Assembly (NCBI RefSeq): GCF_000801105.2
Contig: NC_079516.1
Coordinates: forward strand, 5,890,001-5,954,000
Source: Raphanus sativus
Taxonomy: Eukaryota; Streptophyta; Magnoliopsida; Brassicales; Brassicaceae
Direction of reading: 5' to 3'
Length of the DNA: 64,000 nucleotides
This document shows, piece by piece, positions 1 to 9,900 of this stretch. The position numbers and the translations under genes are program-made. The stretch's first letter is position 1, and each line of letters begins with the position of its first letter. A model generated the notes under the pieces. That model had not been told where the DNA came from. It did no database searches and saw only the letters and a list, made by a program, of their open reading frames with translations.

Positions 1-1476
1 TGTGAGTTTATTCAGCGATTGTTGCAGAACTTGCATGAGGAGAAGCCTGTGAAAGTGGGCTATTCTGTGGTTGATGGTCGGCTGTTGTACAAGCAGCGTT
101 TGGTGATACCGGCAGATTCGAAGCACATATCATTAATACTGGAGGAGTTCCATGGCAGTAAATGGGGAGGTCACACAGGCATGTTAAAGACGATCAAGCG
201 CATTCAAGCTTACTTTTATTGGCCAGGGATGAAACAGGTCATTCAACAGTATGTTGCGGAATGTCAGACATGTCAGACCTGCAAATATTCGACTCTATCT
301 CCTGCTGGCTTACTCCAACCCTTACCTATACCAGAGAATGTGTGGGATGATATCTCCATGGATTTCATCGAAGGACTCCCTACTTCTCATGGTGTGAACG
401 TTATTTTGGTAGTGGTGGACCGTTTATCGAAGTATGGGCATTTTCTGGCACTGAAACACCCTTTTTCTGCAGTTGATGTAGCTTCGAAATTCATGGCAGA
501 AGTAGTCAAATTGCATGGCTTTCCGAGAAGCATCGTTTCAGACCGAGATAAAGTTTTTCAGAGTTCTTTTTGGAAGGAGTTGTTCAAACTTTCGGGTACT
601 AAGCTTAAGTTCAGCACTGCCTATCACCCTCAAACAGATGGGCAGACTGAAGTGCTCAACCGATGTTTGGAAACCTACCTTCGCTGCTTCACCTCTACTC
701 ATCCGCGTCGCTGGTTCAGCTTCTTGAGTTGGGCAGAGCTGTCCTACAACACCTCTTATCACACTGCTATCAAGACAACACCGTTTGAGTTAGTGTATGG
801 GCGTTCTCCTCCTTCACTGTTGAAGTTTGAAAAGGGAACAACAGTGAATGCTGATCTTGAAGCGCTGTTGAAGGAAAGGGATTCGATGTTATTATCTGCT
901 AAGTATCATTTGTTGAGGGCGAAGGATAGTATGAAGATTGTTGCTGATAAGAGTCGTCGTGATCTGTCGTTTGAAGTGGGTCAGATGGTTTTTCTCAAGC
1001 TCAGGCCTTATCGTCAATCATCAGTGTCGAAGCGCCTTTGTCAGAAGTTATCAGCTCGTTTCTATGGTCCGTTTGAAGTTCTGGAGCGGATAGGCGCGGT
1101 GGCTTATCGCCTTAAGCTTCCAGAGGGTTCTCGTATTCATCCGGTATTCCACATTTCTCAGTTGAAGCAGGTGCGAGGCAGCTCGGTGGAGGTTCAAGAA
1201 CTTCCTTCGGCTCTATCGAGAGATGATGAGTTTGTTGTGGAACCAGACGAGATTGTGGATACTCGCTATACTGAAGATGGCCATTTGGAGGTGTTGATCA
1301 CGTGGAAGGGTTTACCGACACATGAGAGTTCGTGGTTGCTGGTACGAGAAGTGAAGCATCAGTTTCCCTCTTTCCAGCTTGAGGGCAAGCTGAATCTTGG
1401 GAAAGGGGGTATTGATATGCCCTGGAGAGCTTATTATAGGAGAAACAAGAAAGAAGGAAGGAAAGACTCTGAGTGA
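1..1476 (+). CDS. Ty3/gypsy chromovirus pol, 3' part (integrase + chromodomain), partial
   Basis: The frame is open from base 1, so the 5' part (protease, RT, RNase H) lies outside the window. In order I see an HHCC zinc-binding region (EFHGSKWGGHTG, then CQTCQTCK), an integrase core with DDE residues (Asp in SMDFIEG, Asp in IVSDRD, Glu in DGQTEVLNR), a GPF/HPVFH-type module (FYGPFEVLERIG, HPVFHISQLK) and a C-terminal chromodomain (EIVDTRY...VLITWKGLPTHESSWL). Integrase plus chromodomain identifies a chromovirus, whose chromodomain is thought to guide integration. No stop or frameshift interrupts the frame. The ORF ends about 60 bases beyond the polypurine tract, so its last residues are encoded inside the 3' LTR. 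The element sits upstream of the UPL6 exons in the same orientation. Confidence 0.93.
   Translation, partial: CEFIQRLLQNLHEEKPVKVGYSVVDGRLLYKQRLVIPADSKHISLILEEFHGSKWGGHTGMLKTIKRIQAYFYWPGMKQVIQQYVAECQTCQTCKYSTLSPAGLLQPLPIPENVWDDISMDFIEGLPTSHGVNVILVVVDRLSKYGHFLALKHPFSAVDVASKFMAEVVKLHGFPRSIVSDRDKVFQSSFWKELFKLSGTKLKFSTAYHPQTDGQTEVLNRCLETYLRCFTSTHPRRWFSFLSWAELSYNTSYHTAIKTTPFELVYGRSPPSLLKFEKGTTVNADLEALLKERDSMLLSAKYHLLRAKDSMKIVADKSRRDLSFEVGQMVFLKLRPYRQSSVSKRLCQKLSARFYGPFEVLERIGAVAYRLKLPEGSRIHPVFHISQLKQVRGSSVEVQELPSALSRDDEFVVEPDEIVDTRYTEDGHLEVLITWKGLPTHESSWLLVREVKHQFPSFQLEGKLNLGKGGIDMPWRAYYRRNKKEGRKDSE
1399..1409 (+). promoter_or_regulatory. polypurine tract of the gypsy element
   Basis: A G/A-only run (GGGAAAGGGGG) lies just before a TG dinucleotide that probably begins the 3' LTR. 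Such a tract primes plus-strand DNA synthesis in LTR elements. It lies inside the pol frame. Confidence 0.7.
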
Positions 1477-1670
1477 AAAAGAAGTTTAGCAGTTACGTTT
1501 AATAAAGAGTATAAATACATTGTATTGGGATAGGGGAGAAGTATCACGTAATTGATCATTGTAAAAGTGAGAGAGAGAGACTCGGAGGTTTACGGTTAGC
1601 TCGTGAGAGGCTGTAACCTTCAGATACGTTTACGAGTAATACAAGGAGGAATTGGTTTGGTATCTTAACA
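1413..1670 (+). repeat. probable 3' LTR of the gypsy element
   Basis: The LTR probably begins at the TG after the polypurine tract and ends at the CA of TATCTTAACA, after which sequence of the host intron type begins. A TATA-like motif (GTATAAATA, about 1509) fits an LTR promoter. Both borders are inferred, because the matching 5' LTR and target duplication lie outside the window. Confidence 0.55.
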
Positions 1671-1758
1671 GTTTGGCCTTTTCTTTTCTCTCTATTGAAG
1701 TTGAATTGCAACTGTTCTATAGGACTCATGAAATGTTTTTACCTCTATCTTGTTGCAG

Positions 1759-3416
1759 GCTATGTTTGAAGGGATTCTAGTTGATATACCATTTGCAACG
1801 TTTTTCCTCAGTAAATTGAAGCAAAAGTACTATAAATTTGATTTCTACCTTCAACTTCCTGTCAATTCATTTGTTTGTTATCCCGTGTAGACCTTGTGAA
1901 TATGTCGTAAACCTTCTATTTTTCTGTGGCTAGGTACAACTATTTGAACGATTTGCCCTCTCTGGATCCTGAGTTGTATAGGCATCTTATATTTCTGAAG
2001 GTTGGTTTTACTCACCATTCTATTTTCCTGTTTCTTTGTGGAACCGAGAAATAGCTATTTGCATATTCATGTTCCTGGTTGTTTTTCTAAAATGTTCTTT
2101 TGAGCTCTCCGTCCACCATGTTTATGAATTACAGTTATAATATGATACTTGCAGCGTTATAAGGGTGACATATCAGACTTGGAGCTTTACTTTGTTATTC
2201 TGAACAATGAATATGGAGAGAGAACAGAGGAAGAGCTACTTCCAGGAGGAAAAGACATGCGAGTCATAAATAAAAATGTTATAACTTTCATTCATCTGGT
2301 TTCCAATCATAGGTTAAACTTTCAGGTACCCGGGAACCACTTTCCCCTCGTCTATCTTACGCATACTTCAAGGGTATCCTGTAAAAATAATAGCTTTTTA
2401 TACATTCCATTTTTTTTTTGTACTGTAGATACGCCAGCAGAGTTCTCATTTCTTGAGGGGGTTTCAGCGACTCATTCCGAGAGAATGGATAGACATGTTC
2501 AATGAACATGAGCTCCAGGTGGCCATCGATAACTATGCTTTACATGGTTAAAAATAAAAATTGTTATTATGCCAGCTTTGTTAATTGTTTCCTCAAAGAG
2601 GATATGAAGAGATGGATTTTTACCGTTTGTGGGGTTTGGTTTGCAGGTTCTCATATCTGGTTCAGCTGATAGTTTGGATATTGACGACTTGCGAGAGAAC
2701 GCCAATTATTCTGGAGGGTACAACGCTGTGAGTTGTTCTTTTTCCTTGTCAGCCAAGATGACATTTGGAACGTTATTGTTATAATATATGATTACATCGT
2801 TGTTGTGTTCTTGACAGGGACATTATGTGATTGATATGTTCTGGGAAGTAATGAAAAGCTTCTCAACCGAAAACCAGAAGAAATTCTTGAAGTAAAGCCA
2901 AGTTCACCCAATTATATACCATAGGAGTGTCTTTTTTAATGAGAGGTAAAACTAACATCTATCATCTTTAATTTCAGATTTGTGACGGGCTGTTCAAGAG
3001 GACCACTGCTAGGTTTCAAGTACTTGGAACCTGCATTCTGTATACAGAGGTAACCAAACCTTACACAGACTCTCAAAATCGTGCTTTTGGGCTAGTAACA
3101 GAGTGTGTATGAAAAGATCCCCAACATTGTGCGGTTCAGGGCTGGTGGTAGCGTGAGTAATGAAGCAGTTGATAGACTACCGACATCAGCCACTTGTATG
3201 AACCTTCTTAAGCTTCCACCCTATCAAAGGTTGGTTTGTCCTCGCTCATAACACATCATCTCAAGAAAACTGCATCATGTCTCAAATAAAATCACATTGG
3301 AGAAAGAGATTAAACTTCCTTTTTATTTTTTTTTTGTCGAATGATGCAGCAAAGAGCAACTGGAGACCAAATTGATGTACGCCATAAGCGCAGAAGCAGG
3401 CTTTGATCTGAGCTGA
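1759..3416 (+). CDS. UPL6: HECT-type E3 ubiquitin ligase (UPL6-like), 3' exons
   Basis: Nine exons fit GT..AG borders and keep one frame: 1759-1826, 1934-2000, 2155-2325, 2429-2518, 2647-2727, 2818-2891, 2978-3049, 3140-3229 and 3350-3416. They encode most of a C-terminal HECT domain (MFEGILVDIPFATFF, YGERTEEELLPGG, NHRLNFQ, GHYVIDMFWEVM, TGCSRGPLLGFKYLEP). The catalytic cysteine, which accepts ubiquitin from an E2, lies in TSATCMNLLKLPPY near the end. The last residues are EAGFDLS. Plant UPL6 and UPL7 look alike here; the neighbouring HS1-like gene favours UPL6. Upstream exons are outside the window beyond the retroelement, so it is unknown whether the full gene is still expressed. These exons themselves show no damage. 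Confidence 0.9.
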
Positions 3417-4078
3417 ATAGCTTTTGTGAGTTTTATCACTCGGAGAAAAAGATTGAAGACAACTAGAAGAGAAGAATCGAAACCGTGTTTGTCTTCTTTC
3501 TTTTTTGTAATATGGTAGGGATGTTTGGTAAATATATCTCGACTGCATAATAATACAAAAAAAGTTAACATTTTGGCTGGAGAATAAGCGAACCAAGTCA
3601 TCAAATTTTGAAAGCAAACCGAACTCAGATAACCGGACTCAAAACATACTGTTGAAATCTCGTACCAATGACATTTGGAAGACACCATAATTTGACTATG
3701 AACTTATCCGAAAATATTCAAATTAACAGAAAATTATCCAAAACAATCGTAATCAAATTGAAACCGAATTGAACTTGAAATTTTCTCAGGTATTTGTCGG
3801 TTCTAAACATTATTATCTAAACCAAATCGAAATTGGTTAGCGAAACTGAAATAGCTGTGCTGTGCATATGTATTTTTTTTTTTTGTCAACAGCTGTGCAT
3901 ATGTATAATTTGTTGCTTTAATATCTTTTTGATACGGAAAGTAATAATGCGACGCTTAGTGCTTAACATGTTTTATTTATAAAGTCTTACGTAGATCAGA
4001 TCCAGACCGTCCATTTATATAAACTGCAACATATGTAGATAGATGAGAGAGAGAGCAGTGAGCAATCGCAGGGAGAAA
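3417..4078. other. intergenic: UPL6 3' end and HS1 5' flank
   Basis: No gene seen. About 3600-3860 is a decayed repeat rich in CCGAA/TTCGG-type words, as in other repeat remnants of this window. A micro-insertion of an 18-bp T-rich stretch flanked by a 15-bp direct repeat lies at 3859-3906. Confidence 0.6.
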
Positions 4079-4679
4079 ATGGAGGAAGCAAAGGGACCTG
4101 TGAAGCACGTTCTGCTTGCTAAGTTCAAAGATGACGTCACTCCAGAGAAGATCGATGAACTTATCAAAGGTTACGCTAATCTCGTCAATCTCATCGAACC
4201 TATGAAAGCTTTCCACTGGTAACTTCTCTGCTTTTTTTTTCCTTTGATCTGATTTGTTATTGAATTACTGTTGTTATGAGCAAACGATTTATCCCCAAAA
4301 CGTAAGATCTTAATTAAAATCGTTAGGGCTTAATCTTACCATCTACCAAATATGATTTTGGATAAATGCTAAAACCAAACTTGATTGAATCTTTGTTAGA
4401 ATATGCTTTCTCATGTGTTTTACTGATTCTCATTGGTTCTGTCCTAAAAAATAAAATTCATGTAATAGAAAAAAAAGATATAAATAATTTTGTAGGGGAA
4501 AAGATGTGAGCATAGAGAATCTGCATCAAGGTTTCACACACATCTTTGAATCCACGTTTGAGAGCAAAGAAGCTGTAGCTGAGTACGTTGCTCATCCTAT
4601 TCACGTTGAGTTCGCCACCATGTTCCTTGGCAGCTTGGATAAAGTGTTGGTCATAGACTACAAGCCTACCTCTGTTTAA
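4079..4679 (+). CDS. HS1: stress-responsive A/B barrel protein (HS1-like)
   Basis: Two exons, 4079-4218 and 4496-4679, join in frame within a Trp codon (TG|G) and give 107 residues, close to the size I recall for Arabidopsis HS1 (At3g17210). The protein has the dimeric alpha/beta barrel (Dabb) signature: KHVLLAKFKDD, then LIEPMKAFHWGKDVS, HIFESTFES, YVAHPIHVEFA and a C-terminal VLVIDYKPTSV. Family members are small heat-stable dimers; Arabidopsis HS1 has reported antimicrobial activity and stress-linked expression. The ATG follows a GA-rich leader (AGATGAGAGAGAGAG) that may be the 5' UTR. No defect is visible. Confidence 0.92.
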
Positions 4680-5046
4680 ATTCGTCTTCTTTGTGTGATC
4701 TTTGTTTGTAATAAAGTATGTTCCTTTTGATGTATTTGACATTGGTTAATTTGTCTGCCTTCTTACAATGTTTCTGTCAATCTCTTTATTTTTCTTTGTA
4801 TCAGACAATGTGTGTAAAAGATCATTAGTGTTTTGCTTGTTTTCTTTTATGGTTTGAGTACTTTGTCGTCTCTTAATCTCTTGTATTTTTTTTTTATCAA
4901 TAATGGTAATAGAACAAAGGTGCACAAAAAAAAAAGTAATAGAACAAAAAATAGGGAATTAGAAACTAGGTTCTCTATTGTGTCTATGTAAACATACATG
5001 TATAACTGTTTGATGTAGTTGTCTGAATCGCAAGCCCTTTCTTTAA
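4680..5046. other. intergenic: HS1 and PMEI 3' ends (convergent)
   Basis: The 3' flanks of two convergent genes. A 17-bp A-tailed micro-insertion flanked by a 13-bp repeat (GTAATAGAACAAA) lies at 4906-4948. Nothing else recognised. Confidence 0.55.
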
Positions 5047-5622
5047 TCACATCATGTCGGAGATGACAAGAACAATGTCACAAAAATCCTCAAAATCATC
5101 TTTGTAATAGATAGTAGGTTTAAAAAGCTTGGGAATTGACGGATCAGCTTTGAACTTCGCCACGCGATCTTGACATCTTGTAGGACCTAGCATAGCTGCT
5201 GAAACCTTGTTTTTCAAACCTGGACCATCTCCTGATCTAGAGCTCTTCGTAGCTTCACCGAGACTTGTGATGGTATTCTTGTACAGCCTCGCGCACGCGG
5301 TGGCTTCTTTCTCCAAAGCAGGGTATGGTCTCTTGGCAAGATTCTCATACCTCGTAACACCTGTTATCGCGGTTATTTGTGCAGAGCCGAGAATGGTCGT
5401 TGCAAACGTTTTAATATCAGCAGCTGAAGTCTTTGTGATTGATTTCGTGTAGTTTGTGCAGAAGAATGTGTTTTTTGCTTTACCGCAAATTGCTTTTATG
5501 TCTGGAGGTTTTGCGTTTAAGGAACCAATCATTACAAAAAACATCAGACAAGACACAAGAAGGTTGTTCATCATGTATGCTGTCGCCATCTTTTGTTCTT
5601 TTTTGGTAGAGTTATTGTCCAT
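5047..5622 (-). CDS. PMEI2: pectin methylesterase inhibitor, PMEI2-like
   Basis: One exon of 191 codons. A second in-frame ATG eleven codons in (MATAYMMNN) may be the true start, because a clean signal peptide follows it (LLVSCLMFFVMIGSLNA). The mature part has the PMEI pattern: an N-terminal hairpin with the first two cysteines (AICGKAKNTFFC), then a four-helix bundle with further cysteines (ATACARLY, TRCQDRV, DFCDIV) and a C-terminal VLVISDMM. PMEIs bind pectin methylesterases in the apoplast and so control pectin stiffness; Arabidopsis PMEI2 is pollen-related. The position next to HS1 matches At3g17220. Its 5' flank was copied once more around 17826. Confidence 0.88.
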   Translation of the reverse strand: MDNNSTKKEQKMATAYMMNNLLVSCLMFFVMIGSLNAKPPDIKAICGKAKNTFFCTNYTKSITKTSAADIKTFATTILGSAQITAITGVTRYENLAKRPYPALEKEATACARLYKNTITSLGEATKSSRSGDGPGLKNKVSAAMLGPTRCQDRVAKFKADPSIPKLFKPTIYYKDDFEDFCDIVLVISDMM

Positions 5623-5639
5623 GAGGTTATATATTTATA

Positions 5640-5800
5640 GATGGTTGCGATTGATTGCTTCCACTAGAACTATCAATAGAAGTTACTGGACAGGATTGTT
5701 GCTGTTTCTGTTTCTTAGTTATACCACTAGTTCTAATAAATGATAGAGATTTTTTTTTTGCTATTTTTAGAAATAATGTTAAGATAAGTTTTCTTGTAAT
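5640..5800. repeat. PMEI 5' flank, present again at 17826-17895/18152-18260
   Basis: The stretch GATTGCTTCCACTAGAACTA onward recurs, diverged, at 17826. There it is interrupted by a MITE after TTA. This copy keeps the uninterrupted site (TTCTTAGTTAT, about 5712-5722). Confidence 0.75.
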
Positions 5801-6377
5801 GCAAGAAAAGCCCATTTTCTCTGAAAATCCCTGATCAGCTCAAGTATAGTGATCAAAGTACCCTTTTCCTCTCTCGTAGTTTTGCTTTTGTCACTGGTTA
5901 TTCGCTACAAAGTCTGAATCGGCTGCATATCTACTGTGGATAATCGTAAAGACCAAGCATTAGAAAGTATCTTGTCCAAGGCTTACAGCAAAGCAATTCG
6001 ATTGTGTCAACGAGATGAAGTTCATTTGGTCCTTCATCCTTGACTTGAACCACAATTCTACATTCCACTACGCTCTCAACGGAGCAAAGAAACAAGTTCA
6101 AGGGAGTCTGTGTTCTCCTTCGCATTAATCTGATAGATATATTAGATGGTATCAATGTAGCACCAGTAAATAAAATAAACTACAAAAGCAGTCTATTTTT
6201 TTTTCTGATTTTGAGAGTCAAAATAAGATATAAACTTAAAATGCGTTCAATGTATTACAACCTTTGGGGTTCTCCAATAATTAAAAAAAAAAAAGGAAAA
6301 GAAAGAAATCTTTGGGACATTGAAAGCAACAGCAAGAGAACTTCAATATTCTTAAGGTCTGGTGTCACTTTCATCTC

Positions 6378-7946
6378 CTAAACCTTTTTGGGATAGAAAC
6401 TTCGATATGCTATAGGTTTTTCTCTGGGTGTGACTTTTGTTTCCTCAACGCTTCTTCCAGAAATGCCCTCCTTCGGTTCATCCCTGTTAATTTTCACACA
6501 CAGTTAAAGAGAACCCTAACACGAAACATAATATATGTATACCTAAGCAGTGTTTTGAACATGCAGTTTTTCTTACATGCGAACAATCTTTATGTGAGAT
6601 TTAAGCATTCCGTTTTAAGAACAAAGTATATGAATCTATGAAGCTAAAATGCTGATATTTAGTTTCTTAATAACTACTCTTCACCATATGCATCCAATGC
6701 AACTATAATGTATTTGAGTAAGATCATTAGAACAAAGAATAGCAAAAAAGAAAGATTAGTTTATATATTTGACTAACCTCCTTGTAATTCGTTTCCTTTT
6801 GCTTTTGCGCGTACTCTTCTTCACAACGTGAACAGCGCTCGGAACGTAATTCATGAGATGTGGCCATGAATATGATCCATCTATAATCCCTTCACCATAG
6901 ACATGTCTTTGTATATTCTCTCCAATGATGGAAATGTTGGTACACTCTTCTTCACTATCATCCTTGTCTGTACTACAACACACTGCCACTTTATGCTCCT
7001 CGTCCAAGACGAAGCTGACAACATTTAGCAACACAACGTCCACTACCAAGAACTCGCTCCAGGACACCTTTTTGGTGTTAATCTGATTGCTCACCCATAT
7101 CTTCATCTCGAATGAATCTATATGAAGATATTGATGTAACACCGAGAGTTGTTCGTCTCTAACAACTGACAGAACAGCGGTATCTTCATGCTCATAATTC
7201 ACGAAATCACCAGGATCAGCACTCTCATATGGGAGAGGGAGAAACCCAAACCTCTCTCTTGTGAAATCGAAACTGAGAATGAACTGGTCGTCCTTTTTTT
7301 TAGCAACCCAGTAAGTGTTTCCTTTCACAGACACCCCACGAGCAGATATGTCCGAATCATGCTTATCAACATCTAAAACCCTCCACGAGTCAGAAATAAA
7401 ATCATACAGTTCAAACTCGGAAACCGTACGCCTCAGTTGCATGTTGCAATAACGACAATACCTCAGGATCTTGTAGCTATTAATACAAGAAGACTTGCCG
7501 CCTTTGTATCCAAGAGCATATAAATCATTTTGGTGATAAGATGTCCTAGGTTCTACATACCTAGTTTCACCGTTACAAGGGTTGCAAACCACGAGCGTTT
7601 GGTTTCCCACCATAGTGCACAAGATCAAACCCTTGCAATAAAAAATATCATGTATTTTTAAATCATCTGAATCTTGTAAAGATCCAAGTTTACCTCCAAA
7701 CTCCATGGACGGATCATCAAGGCTGTGATGAATCTCTTGGAGGTTGATGACTGTTGAAAAAACACTAGTATTCAACAATAAGATGAACTCTCTTCCTGCT
7801 TGAGCCAAGTGCTTCTGGGCGAGGAGATCTTGGCGTAGAGTATACCATCGTTTACACACAGTTTGCCATTGTGATGGAGACTTCTTCGGAACACGGGCGA
7901 GGATCTTGTTTTCCAGATCAAATGGAAGGTCGGTCGTCATCACCAT
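6378..7946 (-). CDS. F-box protein, copy A
   Basis: Exon 1 (6778-7946) starts at ATG and has an N-terminal F-box (LPFDLENKILARVPKK, then QWQTVCKRWYTL, residues about 6-36), followed by an F-box-associated region (CNPCNGETRYVEP, FELYDFISDSWRVLDVD, GVSVKGNTYWVAKK, FILSFDFTRERFGFLPLP). The open frame could read on to a stop at 6756. A phase-2 donor (AG|GTTAGT) and an acceptor (TTAACAG, or its equivalent, just past 6483) are conserved in all copies and join exon 2 (6378-6483), which keeps a coding pattern and ends in PKKV. The total is 424 residues. F-box proteins recruit substrates to SCF ubiquitin ligases; this fast-evolving subfamily has unknown targets. It pairs with copy C (19481-21103). Confidence 0.85.
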
Positions 7947-8568
7947 CTTCTAGTAGTGATTTCTGGCCCAATATCTCTCCAGGCAGCAAGAATATAGGAC
8001 TAACGATCGATATGAACTATGGAAAACCTCTTTTGTTTTTTTCTTTGAACACCAAAACTAGAGTAAACTAGAACTGTTTTTTCATTAGGCTTTTGTTGTA
8101 TCATAGTTGTGTTATAATTGTTAAAAGTATATTATAGGGAAATTATCTTCCGAGAATTTCTCCCTTTGGAGGTAAGATATCTTTCTTGAAATGTAGATTT
8201 ATGGGTGACTATTTTTCAAAACAAAATATACTGAATAAAGTAAGGAATAATTATTTGTGGAACACTGAATTCTTCTCATCAATTTGCATATTTAGGAAAG
8301 GAAAGAAATAATTTTTTTTTACAAATGATCTGTCGAGAAAAAGATCTTTTTTAAATTTATTTGTTCTTTTAAAATATTTTTATTCTACAAAAAGATGAGA
8401 ACTGGTGGTGAGATAAGTTAACGGTTAAGATTTATGATGTAGGCGGGAACGAGACTAAATATACTGGGCCAAATGTTGGTAACATAAACAATCATTTAGT
8501 GGGCCTATATTTTCGCCCCTTTTCTTAATGGAACTGAGTTTGAAATCTGAAAATCCGAAGTTCTCACC
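7947..8568. promoter_or_regulatory. divergent promoter, F-box A / EMB2786 remnant A
   Basis: No gene. It contains the same words as the functional EMB2786 promoter: an E2F-like GGCGGGAA (8442-8449) and site II motifs TGGGCC (8464-8469 and 8500-8505). The motif calls rest on consensus only. Confidence 0.55.
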
Positions 8569-8735
8569 ACCCTGGCGGACGCACAGTATAACGTACGGGG
8601 GCACGTGCCCCCAACTAATTTTTAATTTTCTTTAACAATTACTATAAGAATATAGAAGTGCCCCCAACCTGAAAACAAAATATAATGAAAACTTTATTTG
8701 TGCCCCCCACTAAATTCGATTCTTCATCCGCCACT
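8569..8735. mobile_element. hAT-like short insertion in EMB2786 remnant A
   Basis: A stretch absent from the two paralogous modules. It runs from CCTGGCGGACG to CATCCGCCAC, whose inverted ends (TGGCGGA/TCCGCCA) recall hAT-type termini, and it carries three GTGCCCCC words. No clear 8-bp target duplication is visible, so the class is tentative. Confidence 0.4.
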
Positions 8736-8739
8736 CTGC

Positions 8740-9115
8740 TTCTTCTCTCCATGGCTCCGTCTATCTCAATCTCCGGTCACTATGCCCGTAAGACTCGATC
8801 ATTGAGTACAGTTATAGAGTTTATGTTTTTGATTGATAACGCGAGTTTTGTGTGTTTCTGTAACAGGAAAAGAAAACATAGTTGAATCTCTTGTGGGAAT
8901 GCCGACTCTCTACAAGGTTCTTTGCCTCCTGAGCTCGCTAACAATGTCGTTAGGGTCTGCATCATCTATTCTATTTACTCACAGTGTCTAGATTATTAAC
9001 TTTTGTTTCTTCTTTGTTTAGTCGATGCTATGTTTTTTGAGCTACATTCATTGGTAAGCAGGTGAGATATTTTTTTGTTTTTTTTTTGGAGCAGGTGAGA
9101 GATTCTCTGTGCTGA
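8740..9115 (+). pseudogene. EMB2786-like pseudogene, copy A
   Basis: This matches the intact gene at 22130-22380. Its 5' intron border and the start codon region ATGCCGACTCT are preserved, but two extra bases (CT) after that shift the frame. Exon 2 survives only as a fragment (TTTGAGCTACATTCATTGGTAAGCAG), so the LYR codons are missing. After it lies a 22-bp T-rich insertion flanked by AGCAGGTGAGA (9057-9067 and 9090-9100). The last two exons are absent, so the copy cannot make the protein. Confidence 0.82.
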
Positions 9116-9433
9116 ATATGAGCTTGCCTTGTCAGATTTGGTATATTGGTGTTTATAATATGATAATGTTCAGATAAAAGAATATCATTTCAACACTTTG
9201 AAAATAAATCTGGATGCTGATTGAAATTTAACAACCTTCTTTACCCTACCTTTAGTCTCAAGGATACAGAGTCGATGGTGTTGTAAATTCACGTGTTGAG
9301 CAGAGTTGGTAAACTAGTGCCTTTGTGACTTCGTTGGTCGGAGAAAAAAATATGAAAAGGAGTGACAGATAGGGGAGGTAAAATCGAAAACATATTTCTT
9401 GTGGTGGAAGAAAAGTCCACTTTCTTGGATGTA

Positions 9434-9449
9434 GAAAGAATAGTTGTGC
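9434..9449 (+). repeat. LINE target-site duplication, left
   Basis: GAAAGAATAGTTGTGC is repeated exactly at 15966-15981 after the poly(A) tail. With the adjoining A the repeat is 17 bp. Confidence 0.93.
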
Positions 9450-9900
9450 AATTAGGGGTTTGGATACATAGATGAAAAGGGACGCTGGTCGAGATTTCTC
9501 TCCCAGGCACTACTTCCAAGGCGAGGAGCTCTTTGAAGACCAACGGATATTAGCTTGAAAGTGACTACTCACTTTCTTTCCTCAGAAGGCAAGAATTCAC
9601 TGGATACTTCCAAACCTCTCGCAAGAAAACCCTAGTTTTTAACCCGAACTAGCATCCTCCAAGAACTCGATCTAACTCCACAACATTCGCAAAATCTCGA
9701 TTCCAAAGCAACTCCTTCGTCTGCAATCTGTTTTCTCAAGATCTGCAACAGAAACGGCCCTCAACCATCAATCTCTCCCACACTACAAAGATCTCAGGTC
9801 CCACCTACTTTCAATCCAACAAGCCAGAGTGTCTTACCATAGTAAGCGTGTGTTAGGAGTCGACAAAAACTCCTCCAGCAGCGATTACTACTACAACTCC

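Noticed and set aside
2149..2505. 118-codon ORF as a separate gene
   Set aside because: It is UPL6 exon 2155-2325 read through its intron, from a TTG.
9829..9900. Longer N-terminus of LINE ORF1
   Set aside because: It needs a GTG start; the ATG at 9901 has a good context and begins the conserved protein.
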